DNA of 54,234 bases from an uncultured Ilumatobacter sp. (GCA_937919625.1 CALFRK010000020.1:1-54234); one strand, 5' to 3'. Positions 1 through 8,574 are shown, counted from the first letter of the stretch. Notes: generated by a model not told the origin, from the letters alone. Numbers and translations: made by a program.

Positions 1-136
1 AGATTGGGGAAGCCGGAACACAACCATCATGCACACAGGGGTATGGCAGAGTTTCGCCGGAGCCCGACGATGCCCGCTCGATCAGGCGCGACGATGGCTT
101 ACGACCGAACGGTGGAAGTCCACCCCGGGAGAGCGC

Positions 137-562
137 TCAGTCGACGCGATTGGTGTGTCGAGCGGCGCTGCGAGCGTGCTTTACCTGGTACATGGCGTCG
201 TCGGCCGCCGCAAGCAGACGGGTTGGGTTCGGACCGACCGTGCGCGTGTCGGCGGTGCCGATGCTGGCGGGGCAGATCACCGAGATGGCGTCGGTGACGT
301 TGATCGGGGCCGACAGAGATGCGTCGATACGGTCGACGAGCTGGTTCGATTCAGGTTCGTCCGGTTCGTCGTCGGACAAGAACTGTTCGAGCGATTGGCC
401 GATCGCCTCGCCCGGCTCGATGCGATACTGCAAGGCCCACGTCGCGTTGCAATATGTGATCACCAGATCGTCGACGCGGTATCGGTTCGCCCGCTCGGGC
501 AAGATGTCGAGGATTGCAGCGGTCTCCGACGTGTTGTGGATCTCTTCGACGATCGAGGCCAT
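137..562 (-). CDS. PAS-domain protein with a truncated GGDEF tail
   Basis: A 141-aa protein. The ATG at 562 is chosen because AAAGGA lies about 9 bases upstream; the reading frame stays open further upstream but looks non-coding. Residues about 20-65 read as a PAS domain (YCNATWALQY followed by a glycine-rich turn). The C-terminal 60 residues resemble the last third of a GGDEF domain: LVDRIDASLS, a VICPASIGTA strand, and LLAAADDAMYQVKHA, which matches the usual ADxAMYxAK helix. The part that should carry the GG(D/E)EF active site is absent, so no diguanylate cyclase activity is expected. It could be an in-frame deletion derivative or a small PAS sensor that kept a GGDEF helix. Family resemblance is inferred from motifs only. 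Confidence 0.6.
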   Translation of the reverse strand: MASIVEEIHNTSETAAILDILPERANRYRVDDLVITYCNATWALQYRIEPGEAIGQSLEQFLSDDEPDEPESNQLVDRIDASLSAPINVTDAISVICPASIGTADTRTVGPNPTRLLAAADDAMYQVKHARSAARHTNRVD

Positions 563-771
563 CCTGTGTTCCTTTGTCGAGCGCGAGAGGTCATTCGCTA
601 TCGCCTCGTGCTCAGAGGTTGTATCGGCTCGTGCCAGCCAGATGTTGAGGTCGTCGTGGTGCCGTGACCGGCGCGATCGGCACGCGTTTGGGCGATGGTC
701 GGTCGAGAGCCTTGGTTGCCCGGTCGATGGATTCACGGTGGTTGACCGGGGCGCACGTCTAGTCTTCGCCG

Positions 772-1704
772 GTGCCCAGGCCGTCCCCATTCGCAAAGGT
801 CGCGAGAACCTTCGCGGGTGAGGTGGACCTGACCGAGCGCCAGGGTGCTGTGATGGTCGCCGGGTCAGGTGTGATCTTCAGCTCGACAGCGATCGTCTAC
901 CGTGCCGTCGACGCCGCCAGCGATTGGCAGTTCCTGGCGTACCGCGGAGGCTCGACGATGCTGGCGATGCTGGGTCTCGTGGCGCTGCGGCGACGGTCCC
1001 GACCAGTGCGGCTCAGCGCCACCACGCCGCGCACGGTCTTCGCAGCCCTTCTACTTGCGGCCGCATCGATGCTTTACATTCTCGCCCTGGCGCGTACGTC
1101 GGCGGCGACCACGCTGTTCCTACTCGCGGCAGCACCGATTTTCGCCGCGATCTTCGGCTGGGTGCTGCTGCGCGAGCGTGTTAGGCGGCCGACCCTGATC
1201 GCGATCGGCGTCACCATGATCGGGGTTGCCGTGATGGTGGGTACCGGTCTTGACGCCGGTTCGGGCGTCGGGGTACTCATCGCAGCGTTGATTCCGATCT
1301 TGGTCGGGCTCTACAACGTGGTGTTGCGAGCCGAAGGTGAGATCGACCCCGTGATGCCGGCCCTGATCGCAGGCGCCGCGCTGGCCGCCGTCTCTGGAGC
1401 GATCGCCATGGTCGATACTGGGCTGACCATCAGCTGGCACGACGCTGGGCTGGCGACGATCACCGGTGGTCTGGCGCTCGGTATCGGACTGCCGCTGTTC
1501 AATCTTGGGCATCGGTCGGTGCCCGCCGCCATGGTGTCGCTGCTGTTGATGACAGAGGTCGTACTCGCCCCGCTGTGGGTTTGGATCTGGCCCGGCGAAA
1601 CTCCGAAGCTCGGCACGTTGATCGGGGGAGCGATCGTGTTGGGTGCTGTCGTCTGGCTGGTGCTCACTTCGACCGACCACGACGACGTGCTGCTCGTTTC
1701 GTAG
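772..1704 (+). CDS. EamA/DMT-family transporter
   Basis: A 310-aa integral membrane protein with about ten hydrophobic segments in two similar halves, the layout of EamA (drug/metabolite transporter) proteins. The first half contains LFLLAAAPIFAAIFGWVLLRE, typical of the end of an EamA repeat. The second half ends in LGTLIGGAIVLGAVVWLVL. The substrate cannot be read from sequence. The GTG at 772 gives the full length, but no strong ribosome site precedes it, and a second GTG at 823 just before the first hydrophobic segment is equally plausible. It is divergent from the PAS gene. Confidence 0.8.
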   Translation: MPRPSPFAKVARTFAGEVDLTERQGAVMVAGSGVIFSSTAIVYRAVDAASDWQFLAYRGGSTMLAMLGLVALRRRSRPVRLSATTPRTVFAALLLAAASMLYILALARTSAATTLFLLAAAPIFAAIFGWVLLRERVRRPTLIAIGVTMIGVAVMVGTGLDAGSGVGVLIAALIPILVGLYNVVLRAEGEIDPVMPALIAGAALAAVSGAIAMVDTGLTISWHDAGLATITGGLALGIGLPLFNLGHRSVPAAMVSLLLMTEVVLAPLWVWIWPGETPKLGTLIGGAIVLGAVVWLVLTSTDHDDVLLVS

Positions 1705-1892
1705 CCCGCTCGGCGGCGGCCGCTTTGCCGAGGAATCTCGCCGCGAGTGCGCCGATCTGGTTCCGCGCGCGGTGTCCCTGCCGATGTGGCTGCAACCCGG
1801 CATTGATGAAGGTGCTCACTGTGCTGGTGCAGCTCAAATGTGCGCCCGACGTGGGCGTACGGCCCTGGTGCGTCGACCCCCGTCGTGAGACG

Positions 1893-2339
1893 ATGACTCC
1901 GGGTACCGACATGTTGAGCTTTGTTCGCGTTCTCTCACGGGCGCTAGTTCGCGCCCTGATCGTGGTGCTTGCAGTCGCTGCAGTCGGCATCGCCGTGCTG
2001 GTCATCGCCGATTGGCGGGCTCGTCGAACCGGCGAGGTGCGGATCGTCGAGCTGCCATTCATGAAGCCGGGGTCGGACGCCATAGCGACCGGGCGAATCA
2101 TCTTTGTACAGAGCGACAAGGCTGACGAGGCGGACCTCTTGGCGCACGAACTCGTGCACGTCTGCCAATGGGAAGAGCAGGGCATCAGCTTCTTGTGGGG
2201 CTACACCTCGGAATACACGAAGAACCTGGCCGAATATGGTGACCTCGACACCGCATACATCGAGCTTTCCTTTGAAAAGCAGGCCCGTCTCGGCGACATC
2301 GACTGTGACCTCTCGCACTACCTGGCGCGGCAGCCGTAG
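1893..2339 (+). CDS. small membrane-anchored zincin-like protein
   Basis: About 148 aa. An N-terminal membrane segment (residues about 10-35, ALIVVLAVAAVGIAVLVIA) is followed by a soluble domain. That domain contains HELVHVCQWEEQG, an HExxH zinc-binding motif as in zincin metallopeptidases and DUF4157-like folds, plus tryptophan and tyrosine-rich segments (FLWGYTSEYTKNLAEYGDLDTAYIELSFEKQA). Domains of this kind are often small and not proven proteases. The start is uncertain: ATG 1893 and ATG 1911 are both possible, and the longer open frame from 1575 overlaps the upstream gene and lacks coding character. It is convergent with the histidine kinase gene. Confidence 0.6.
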   Translation: MTPGTDMLSFVRVLSRALVRALIVVLAVAAVGIAVLVIADWRARRTGEVRIVELPFMKPGSDAIATGRIIFVQSDKADEADLLAHELVHVCQWEEQGISFLWGYTSEYTKNLAEYGDLDTAYIELSFEKQARLGDIDCDLSHYLARQP

Positions 2340-2440
2340 AACCAGCTCTGCCACCCTGGCGCGGCCCGCTGTATTGATGCGGTAATCGCGCCGAACGTGA
2401 TTCGTTTCGGCGTCGTATCCGTCGATCGCCGAGGTCGAGC

Positions 2441-3826
2441 TTAGATCGGCTCGGTTTCGACGGGGATCCGCACGGTGAACTCGCACCCAGCGCCCTGGGA
2501 GGTCTTCAGGCTGATCGAACCGCCATGGGCGGCGGCGATCGAACTGGCGATCGCCAGGCCGAGCCCGGACCCACCCGACGAACGGGCCCGCGCAGAGTCA
2601 CCTCGGTAGAACCGCTCGAACACATGCGCCGCCTGTTCGTCTGTGAGACCAGGCCCGTCGTCGACTACGACAAATGCCACCTCTGTCGCTGTGCGTCGGC
2701 AGCGCACGGTCACGGAAGCGTCTGGGGCGTGGGTCAATGCATTGCTGACCAAACACGCCAGCAGTTGCTCGATCTTGTGTCGGTCGAGTTTGGCCAAAGC
2801 GTCGGCGTGATCGACCTCGGCGTCGATCTGGCGGTCGGGATAGGCGGCGCGGCTGTCGGCAACGACGTCGGTGACCAGCGATCCGACGTCGACGATGCTT
2901 CGTTGTAGTGGCCGTTCCTCATCGAGTCGAGCCAGATGCAGCAAGTTCTCGACGAGATCGGTCATCCGGGTCGCCTCGGATTGCATTCGACGCACTATGT
3001 CTTCGAGTTGGCCCTCCTGGCGGAAACCACCTTGCGCATAGAGGTCCAGATATCCGCTGATCGACGTCAGTGGGGTACGCAGCTCGTGCGAGGCATCGGA
3101 AACGAACTGACGGAGTCGATCTTCGGCGCCGTCGCGTTGATCCAACATCTCGTTGAAGGCCGCCGCCAACTGCCCAGCTTCAGTCCGTTCGTCGAGTTGC
3201 GGGGCGCGATGTTCGCGGTCGCCGGCTGCGATCGCCGCGGTGGCCGAGGTCATATCCGAGATCGGCCGTAGACCGAGCCGCAAGATCCACCACGCCAGCA
3301 CCGCCAGAACTGCCCCGACGAAGACGGCGAGCAGCACGAACGTGATGATCAGTTGTCGGATCGAGTCGTCGACATCGGTCATGGGGAGGGCGATCACGAC
3401 TACGCCGTCCAAGGCGCCTGCCGGTTCTATCAGGACGCGAAAATCGGTCGAGCCATCGGCGGAATCGATGATGTCGAAGTGACGGCCGACGGTGTCGTCC
3501 ACGGTTTCGGGGTCGATTAGCGGACCACTCTCGAGAAGTTGTCCTTGCACGATCAAGTCGATCGTTCCGTCAGCGCCGACAGCTGCGATGTAGAGATCCG
3601 AGATCGGTGCATCGGGTTGGATGTCGTCGTCGTCGGGAGGTGGCGGAGGCTCGGCGCGTTCGGGAGGTTGCGGGCCACCCCGGTTTAGCGGAGCAACGGT
3701 TTCGAGTTGGCTGTCGAGCTGATCGACCAACTCGTTTCGCTGAGCGACCACGACGACCACACAGACAGCGACGAATGCCACGAGCACCAGAGCAAAGCCG
3801 GCGAAGATGCGGGCCCGAAGCGTCAT
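2441..3826 (-). CDS. sensor histidine kinase, PhoR-like
   Basis: A 461-aa membrane kinase. TM1 is residues about 8-28. An extracytoplasmic sensor region with a Pro/Asp-rich stretch follows (about 50-75), then TM2 (about 158-182), HAMP, a dimerisation/phosphoacceptor helix with SHELRTPL (His247) and a HATPase domain with N-box NALTHA, DDGPGL and GGSGLGLAI. The ATG at 3826 overlaps the response-regulator stop by ATGA, so the pair is translationally coupled. It forms an operon with the regulator and the CotH-like gene upstream. It likely phosphorylates Asp57 of the adjacent regulator. The ligand is unknown; the acidic/proline sensor resembles no family I can name. Confidence 0.92.
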   Translation of the reverse strand: MTLRARIFAGFALVLVAFVAVCVVVVVAQRNELVDQLDSQLETVAPLNRGGPQPPERAEPPPPPDDDDIQPDAPISDLYIAAVGADGTIDLIVQGQLLESGPLIDPETVDDTVGRHFDIIDSADGSTDFRVLIEPAGALDGVVVIALPMTDVDDSIRQLIITFVLLAVFVGAVLAVLAWWILRLGLRPISDMTSATAAIAAGDREHRAPQLDERTEAGQLAAAFNEMLDQRDGAEDRLRQFVSDASHELRTPLTSISGYLDLYAQGGFRQEGQLEDIVRRMQSEATRMTDLVENLLHLARLDEERPLQRSIVDVGSLVTDVVADSRAAYPDRQIDAEVDHADALAKLDRHKIEQLLACLVSNALTHAPDASVTVRCRRTATEVAFVVVDDGPGLTDEQAAHVFERFYRGDSARARSSGGSGLGLAIASSIAAAHGGSISLKTSQGAGCEFTVRIPVETEPI

Positions 3827-4515
3827 TCGTCGACTCGCATACAAAACCCGACTCCACGAATCGTGTGGATCAGCTTCGGCGTCGTGTGGTCGAGTTTGCG
3901 GCGCAGATAGCTGACATAGGTGTCGACGACCGACGAATCGCCGTCGAAGTCGTATTTCCAAACGTGGTCGAGCAGTTGAGCTCGGCTCAGCACTCGGCCG
4001 GTGTTGCTGATCAGCAGGTGCAGCAGCTTGTATTCGGTTGGCGACAACTCGATCGTCTCGCCGTATCGGGTCACGCGGTGCGCCTCGGTGTCGAGCTGCA
4101 GATCTGCGCAACGCAGCACCGGGTCGGTCGTCATCGCCCCACGTTGTTCGAGGCGTAACTTCACACGAGCCACCAACTCGGCGATCGCAAACGGCTTGAC
4201 GACATAATCGTCGGCGCCGCTCGTCAATCCTGCAACACGGTCGTCGGTCGAGTCGCGGGCGGTCAGGAAGATCACCGGCGTTCGGTCGCCGGCATCCCGC
4301 AACCGCCTCACCACGCCGAACCCGTCGAGCTCGGGCATCATGATGTCGAGCACGATCAGATCGGGGCGGTGTTCGGCGACGGCTGCGATCGCAGCTCGCC
4401 CGTTCTCCGCCGCGACCGTGGTGAGTCCGGCCAGTTGCAGACCGGACTCGACCAGGTAGCGGATGTTCTCTTCGTCATCGACGACGAGAACCAGGGGGGC
4501 GGGCTGCGAAGGCAT
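3823..4515 (-). CDS. OmpR/PhoP-family response regulator
   Basis: A 230-aa two-domain regulator. The receiver domain has VVDDEEN, phosphoacceptor Asp57 (LIVLDIMMPELDG), the switch Thr in FLTARD and the YVVKPF lysine. The winged-helix DNA-binding domain shows ELSPTEYKLLHLL, LSRAQLLDHVWKYDFDGDSSVVDTYVSYLRRKLD and IRGVGFCMR. The recognition-helix region closely resembles mycobacterial PhoP (DHVW-YDF-GD-VV-YVSYLRRK). The ATG at 4515 overlaps the stop of the CotH-like gene by one base (TGATG). PhoP-like direct repeats in the divergent region 5989-6070 are candidate binding sites, implying autoregulation. Confidence 0.93.
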   Translation of the reverse strand: MPSQPAPLVLVVDDEENIRYLVESGLQLAGLTTVAAENGRAAIAAVAEHRPDLIVLDIMMPELDGFGVVRRLRDAGDRTPVIFLTARDSTDDRVAGLTSGADDYVVKPFAIAELVARVKLRLEQRGAMTTDPVLRCADLQLDTEAHRVTRYGETIELSPTEYKLLHLLISNTGRVLSRAQLLDHVWKYDFDGDSSVVDTYVSYLRRKLDHTTPKLIHTIRGVGFCMRVDE

Positions 4516-5909
4516 CAGGTCGACTGGATCGATTGCAGCACGGCGTTGGCGTCCGACTCGATGGTGGCCGTGTCGACGATGTCTTGTGTGGCGAGCACAT
4601 CGACCCAGGTGTCGATGATCGCCTGGGCGGTGCCATCGGCGAACAGCGTCTCGGTCAGCTCGACGACGGCGGCGTCATACAGCTGGGAGAACTCGTCGTT
4701 GGCCATAAACCGCTCGACCAACACATTGTTGCCGAAGCTCGGGCCACCAGCGGCGCCACCGGGCGCTGCGCCGGGTCCACCGGCTGGGCCGCCCGCTGGC
4801 GGCTCACCACCAGGAAAGGCCCCGCCGGGAACGCCCGGGCCGCCCTCGCCGTCGGCGGCGTTGGCCGTGCCGAAGGCGAGGTTGAGGTCCCAGTTGACGA
4901 CCGTGAAGATGCCGGTGTCGTAGTCGTAGTGCAGGTACGAGTTGTTACCTGGACCGTCGATGTCGTCGAAGTTGTCGATCAGATCCTGAAAGGCCAGGTA
5001 CGTGGCGAACGACTCGACGTCGAGGCGGTCGGCGAGTTCGCTGACGAACGTCGCGTCGTCGGTGTTGTTGATGAAGTCGAGGAAGTCGATCAACGGCTCG
5101 AGATCGTCGTCGCCGGCCTCCTGGTCGAAGACATCGATGTACGAATCGGGGTCGTCTCCGCGATACGAGTAGTCGCCGGTGCTCTCCGCCTTGTACAGCG
5201 CTGACGTCTCCGAGTCGAAGTTCTCGTCTTCCCAGATCTGGTCGGGATGCTGCATGGCGAGCCGCAGCTCGGTTTCGCCACCGTTGAAGGTCAGCGTCGT
5301 GGCGATCGCCTCCTGGGTAGCGAGGCCTGCCTCGGCGAGCAGTTCGACGGCGACGGCCTCGTTGAGTGCCGTCTCGGTCGAGTTGGAACGAATAACGATG
5401 TCGTTGTAACCCTGGTGGTTCTGGTCGTCCTCGTACTTGTCGAGGCGGATCAGCCAATGCAGATCCTCGGGGTTCTGCGCGGTCTCCGTCGACACGGTCC
5501 GCAGTGACGAGTTGCCCTTGAGCCGCAGGCCCGCGTTTTCGTACGTGACGCCGTCGATTGTGACCGTCACGGAGATCCAGTCCTTTTCGGTGGTGGTTTC
5601 ATAGGTGACGATCATCTCATCGTAGGCGTCCTGGTCGAACTCGATCTCGATGTCGTGGATGACGCCGCTGTTCCAGAGCGCAACGTTGCCGGAGGCACTG
5701 TCGGCATCGTCGGCACTCGATGTGTCGCCATCCGTGAAGGCGACCGACTCGGCGGCGATGTTGGTGGCGGTGGTCGCGTCGGCGGCGTCGGTGTCGGCTG
5801 CGGCGTTACACGCGGTGGCGCCGACGACGAGTGCGATTGCCAGCGACGCTGTGCGGATGCGCTTGCGCCGGCGGTTTGGGGGGCGTTGCGAGGTGCGGTT
5901 GGCAAACAT
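4515..5909 (-). CDS. CotH kinase-like secreted lipoprotein
   Basis: 464 aa. An Arg-rich N-terminus and hydrophobic segment lead to ATAC, a possible lipobox with Cys34, then an Ala/Asp/Thr-rich linker. The CotH-type fold follows: AGLRLKGNSS (about 126-135), HWLIRLDKYEDDQNHQGYNDIVIRSN (151-176), and the catalytic-like NNSYLHYDYDTGIFTVVNWDLNLAFG (322-347) with the WDL/D-x-N metal motif (Asp341). A Gly/Pro/Ala-rich insert (about 355-392) interrupts the C-terminal domain. CotH proteins are atypical protein kinases. The start has AAAGGA about 8 bases upstream. It is first in an operon with a PhoP/PhoR-like pair and divergent from DUF4956 and VTC genes, a grouping I recall from other Gram-positive bacteria. 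Confidence 0.85.
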   Translation of the reverse strand: MFANRTSQRPPNRRRKRIRTASLAIALVVGATACNAAADTDAADATTATNIAAESVAFTDGDTSSADDADSASGNVALWNSGVIHDIEIEFDQDAYDEMIVTYETTTEKDWISVTVTIDGVTYENAGLRLKGNSSLRTVSTETAQNPEDLHWLIRLDKYEDDQNHQGYNDIVIRSNSTETALNEAVAVELLAEAGLATQEAIATTLTFNGGETELRLAMQHPDQIWEDENFDSETSALYKAESTGDYSYRGDDPDSYIDVFDQEAGDDDLEPLIDFLDFINNTDDATFVSELADRLDVESFATYLAFQDLIDNFDDIDGPGNNSYLHYDYDTGIFTVVNWDLNLAFGTANAADGEGGPGVPGGAFPGGEPPAGGPAGGPGAAPGGAAGGPSFGNNVLVERFMANDEFSQLYDAAVVELTETLFADGTAQAIIDTWVDVLATQDIVDTATIESDANAVLQSIQST

Positions 5910-5988
5910 CGGAAGTTCCTTTGTTGGGTGAAGTCGAGGGGTACGAACTCCATCAAAGGGCGCCCGCCGGTGGCCTGCCTGCGAGCTG

Positions 5989-6070
5989 TCTGTGAGTTCT
6001 CTGTGAGTGCAGTGACGACCTCGATCAAGCCCTCAGAAGGTCCGCAGATCGTTCACAGGAAACTCCCAAG
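5989..6070. promoter_or_regulatory. PhoP-box-like direct repeats between divergent operons
   Basis: On the minus strand, 5989-6008 reads TCACAGA-N4-TCACAGA, two 7-mers at an 11-bp period, about 80 bp before the CotH-like gene. On the plus strand, 6053-6070 reads TCACAGG-N4-TCCCAAG, a degraded copy of the same arrangement about 60 bp before the DUF4956 gene. Mycobacterial PhoP is known to bind TCACAGC-N4-TCACAGC. The adjacent regulator has a PhoP-like DNA-binding domain. Assignment as its binding sites is inference. Confidence 0.55.
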
Positions 6071-6127
6071 GTCGAACGCTTTGATGGGTATCGAACCTGC
6101 CCACCCACCCCGATCCCGGAGCACCCC

Positions 6128-6736
6128 ATGTCGCAATCACTGATCATCCTCGCCAACTTCATCGCCGTCACCGTGTTGGTGTTCGGCCTGTACTTTCCCC
6201 GCTACCACCGCAAGGACATGGTGGTTGCGATCCTCGGCCTCAACGTCGGCGTGATGGCCGTCGCCACAGCGCTCTCCTCGACGGAGGTCACCGCCGGACT
6301 CGGGCTCGGACTGTTCGGTGTGTTGTCGATCATCCGACTACGCAGCTCCGAACTCGCCCAGGAAGAGGTGGCCTACTACTTCACCGCCTTGGCACTCGGC
6401 CTGCTTGCCGGCTTCCAGCTCGATCCGGCCTGGCTGACCCCGGCGTTGATGGGCGCCATCCTGGCGACCCTGTTCGTCGGCGACCATCCCCGCCTGTTCG
6501 CTCGCAACCGCCACCAGAACGTGCAACTCGACTCCGCCTATACGAGCGAGCCGCAGCTGATCGCCCGCCTCAGCCAGCTGCTCGACGCCGAGATCGTCAT
6601 GATCAAGGTCAAGAAGGTCGATCTGGTCAATGACACGACGTCCGTCGACGTGCGCTATCGGCTTTACGACAACTCCTCTGGCGACGGCGCCCCGGCCACG
6701 ACATCAGCCGCCCCACACGCCGGAGTGGCACGATGA
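6128..6736 (+). CDS. DUF4956-family membrane protein
   Basis: 202 aa with four or so membrane segments in the first 120 residues. The conserved core GLGLGLFGVLSIIRLRSSELAQEEVAYYFTALALGLLAG (about 57-95) is typical of DUF4956. A cytoplasmic alpha/beta tail follows (IARLSQLLDAEIVMIKVKKVDLVNDTTSVDVRYRLYD), as in family members that sit beside VTC-domain proteins. GGAG lies upstream of the ATG. The stop overlaps the VTC gene by ATGA, so the two are co-translated. The function is unknown; the genomic pairing suggests a membrane partner of the VTC polymerase. Confidence 0.85.
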   Translation: MSQSLIILANFIAVTVLVFGLYFPRYHRKDMVVAILGLNVGVMAVATALSSTEVTAGLGLGLFGVLSIIRLRSSELAQEEVAYYFTALALGLLAGFQLDPAWLTPALMGAILATLFVGDHPRLFARNRHQNVQLDSAYTSEPQLIARLSQLLDAEIVMIKVKKVDLVNDTTSVDVRYRLYDNSSGDGAPATTSAAPHAGVAR

Positions 6737-7506
6737 GCGCTGATCGAACGACGGCAGTCGCCACGGGGCTCGAGCAGGTCGCTCGACTGTCGCCGATCTC
6801 GCTCTCCGATCTCAACGATGCCGCCGTGCTGCAAGAGCGGGTCGATCGCAAGTACATCCTGACCGGCCCACAAGTGGCCGACCTGATCGAACGCCTCGCT
6901 CACCGGCTGGCCGCGCTCGAGATCGACGGGCGCCGATCGTTCGGCTACGAGTCGACCTACTTCGACACCGTCGACCTTCAGTCATTCCACGCAGCAGCGT
7001 TCAAGCGTCGACATCGCTACAAGGTGCGGACTCGCACGTATCTCGATTCGGCGACAACGATGCTCGAGGTCAAGACGCGCGGTAGCCGGAAGATGACCGT
7101 CAAGCGTCGTCAACCGCACGAGTTCGAGAATCGAACGGCTCTCGACCGAGACGCTGAAGCGTTCATCGACTCGATGCTCACATCCCCAGGGCTGGCGCAG
7201 ACGTTGTCTCCGACCTTGACGACGGGCTATCAGCGCACCACGCTCGTCGACCTCGACGATGTCGCCCGCATCACGATCGACGCCGATCTGCGCTTCGTCG
7301 ACTGGGATCGACGAAGCAGCGGCCTGATCGACCGATTCGTGCTCGAGACGAAGTCGACCGGTTCGCCCAGCGTCACGGATCGAGATCTCTGGGGCAGCGG
7401 CATCCGCCCAGACAAGATCAGCAAGTACGCGACCGGACTCGCTGCTCTGCATCCCGAGCTGCCGTCGAACAAATGGCGCCGGACCCTGCAACGCCACTTC
7501 ATCTAA
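6733..7506 (+). CDS. VTC-domain (polyphosphate polymerase-type) protein
   Basis: 257 aa matching the VTC tunnel fold. The N-terminal RVDRKYIL (36-43), YESTYFDTVDLQSF, YKVRTRTYLDS (96-106), LEVKTRGSRKMTVKRR (111-126) and FVLETKS provide the basic and acidic residues that line the active tunnel in VTC polymerases. VTC proteins make polyphosphate from ATP. The bacterial homologues linked to CotH and DUF4956 are largely uncharacterised. ATGA overlap couples it to the DUF4956 gene. The last four codons and the stop are the first unit of a five-copy 15-bp tandem repeat. Confidence 0.85.
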   Translation: MSADRTTAVATGLEQVARLSPISLSDLNDAAVLQERVDRKYILTGPQVADLIERLAHRLAALEIDGRRSFGYESTYFDTVDLQSFHAAAFKRRHRYKVRTRTYLDSATTMLEVKTRGSRKMTVKRRQPHEFENRTALDRDAEAFIDSMLTSPGLAQTLSPTLTTGYQRTTLVDLDDVARITIDADLRFVDWDRRSSGLIDRFVLETKSTGSPSVTDRDLWGSGIRPDKISKYATGLAALHPELPSNKWRRTLQRHFI

Positions 7507-7565
7507 CGCCACTTCATCTAACGCCACTTCATCTAACGCCACTTCATCTAACGCCACTTCATCTG
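7491..7565 (+). repeat. five tandem 15-bp units duplicating a gene end and stop codon
   Basis: The unit acgccacttcatcta occurs five times head to tail (7491-7505, 7506-7520, 7521-7535, 7536-7550, 7551-7565). The last copy ends in g. Fifteen is divisible by three, so each copy repeats Arg-His-Phe-Ile-stop in the VTC reading frame, giving four TAA codons and a final TGA. The tract then runs into the short spacer before the convergent patatin gene. Confidence 0.97.
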
Positions 7566-7589
7566 AGGTGTTGGACGGTTCGCCAGGCG

Positions 7590-8543
7590 TCAGCTGCTCG
7601 ATGCAGCTCTGAGCAGTGCGAGCCGTTCGGCCAGCTCGGGGTCGGCGAGCCGGGTGCGGGCCGACGCCAGTGCGGCCTCGGTGGTTGCCGGTCGGCGGCG
7701 GGCGTCCATCGGATTGCGTCCCATCGCGGCGACGTCGCCCGGCATCGGCTGGAACGTGAGTACCTGTGTGCCGGCTCGCCGGATCTGTTCGACCTCGTGC
7801 GCCAGACGTCGGGCGTGCAGTGGTCGTGCGGTCGGCAGCAGCGCACCGTGGGCGAGTCGGGTCGCCGACATCGGCGAGACGATCACGACGATGTCGCAAC
7901 CGGCATCTGCGAGCAGATCGGCGTTGGTGGGTGAGTGGACTCCACCGTCGACATAGCGTCGCCCGCCATGCTCGACCGGCTGGAAGAAGCCGGGAATCGA
8001 CGACGACGCTTGGATGGCGACACCGATCGGTGCCTGCACGTCACCGCGACCGAAGACGACGCGATCGCCAGTATCGAGGTCGACCGCACAGACCCAGAGC
8101 GGCTCGTCGGGCCACGACCGGTCGCCGTACAGCGCCGTGATCCGCTCGCCGATCACGGCGTTCGAGATCGTCCCGGTCGGCAGCAACCCAACCAGTGCCT
8201 TGGTGGGATGGCGGATCGACTTCAACAGCAGTTTCGGCGACGAGGGGAGCGGGGCGCGAGAGAAAGGCTGCGGCCGGAAATCGATGATCGGCGGTCCGCC
8301 GGTGATCTCAACGATCGCCGCTGCCTCGGCAGAGATCGGCCTCCCGAGGTTGCGAGCAGCGAGGTCGATCGGCGGGAACCCGGCCCGCAGTGACGCCGCC
8401 ACGCCCGACCCAGCCGACGTTCCAACCAGCAGGTCGGCATGGCGAGCGTCGAACCCAGCCTCGGCAAGAGCGGTCAGAACCCCGCCGTGATAGGCGGCGC
8501 CGACGATGCCCCCCGCACCCAGAACGACCCCGACCGACGGCAT
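7590..8543 (-). CDS. patatin-like phospholipase/acyl hydrolase
   Basis: 317 aa. Patatin signatures are all present: the oxyanion-hole glycine motif VGVVLGAGGIVGAAYHGGVL (5-24), the nucleophile elbow GTSAG (Ser about residue 44), and the catalytic Asp in RRYVDGGVHSPTNADLL. The family hydrolyses acyl esters of lipids using a Ser-Asp dyad. No signal peptide is seen, so it is likely cytosolic or membrane-peripheral. It lies 31 bp downstream of a small membrane-protein gene on the same strand and is probably co-transcribed with it. Confidence 0.9.
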   Translation of the reverse strand: MPSVGVVLGAGGIVGAAYHGGVLTALAEAGFDARHADLLVGTSAGSGVAASLRAGFPPIDLAARNLGRPISAEAAAIVEITGGPPIIDFRPQPFSRAPLPSSPKLLLKSIRHPTKALVGLLPTGTISNAVIGERITALYGDRSWPDEPLWVCAVDLDTGDRVVFGRGDVQAPIGVAIQASSSIPGFFQPVEHGGRRYVDGGVHSPTNADLLADAGCDIVVIVSPMSATRLAHGALLPTARPLHARRLAHEVEQIRRAGTQVLTFQPMPGDVAAMGRNPMDARRRPATTEAALASARTRLADPELAERLALLRAASSS

Positions 8544-8574
8544 CGGGTCAGTCTGTCACGACGGGCGCGACCGA

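Noticed and set aside
29-821. Long plus-strand open frames across the PAS gene
   Set aside because: They are the complement of the PAS/GGDEF-tail gene in GC-rich DNA, with no motif and no ribosome site.
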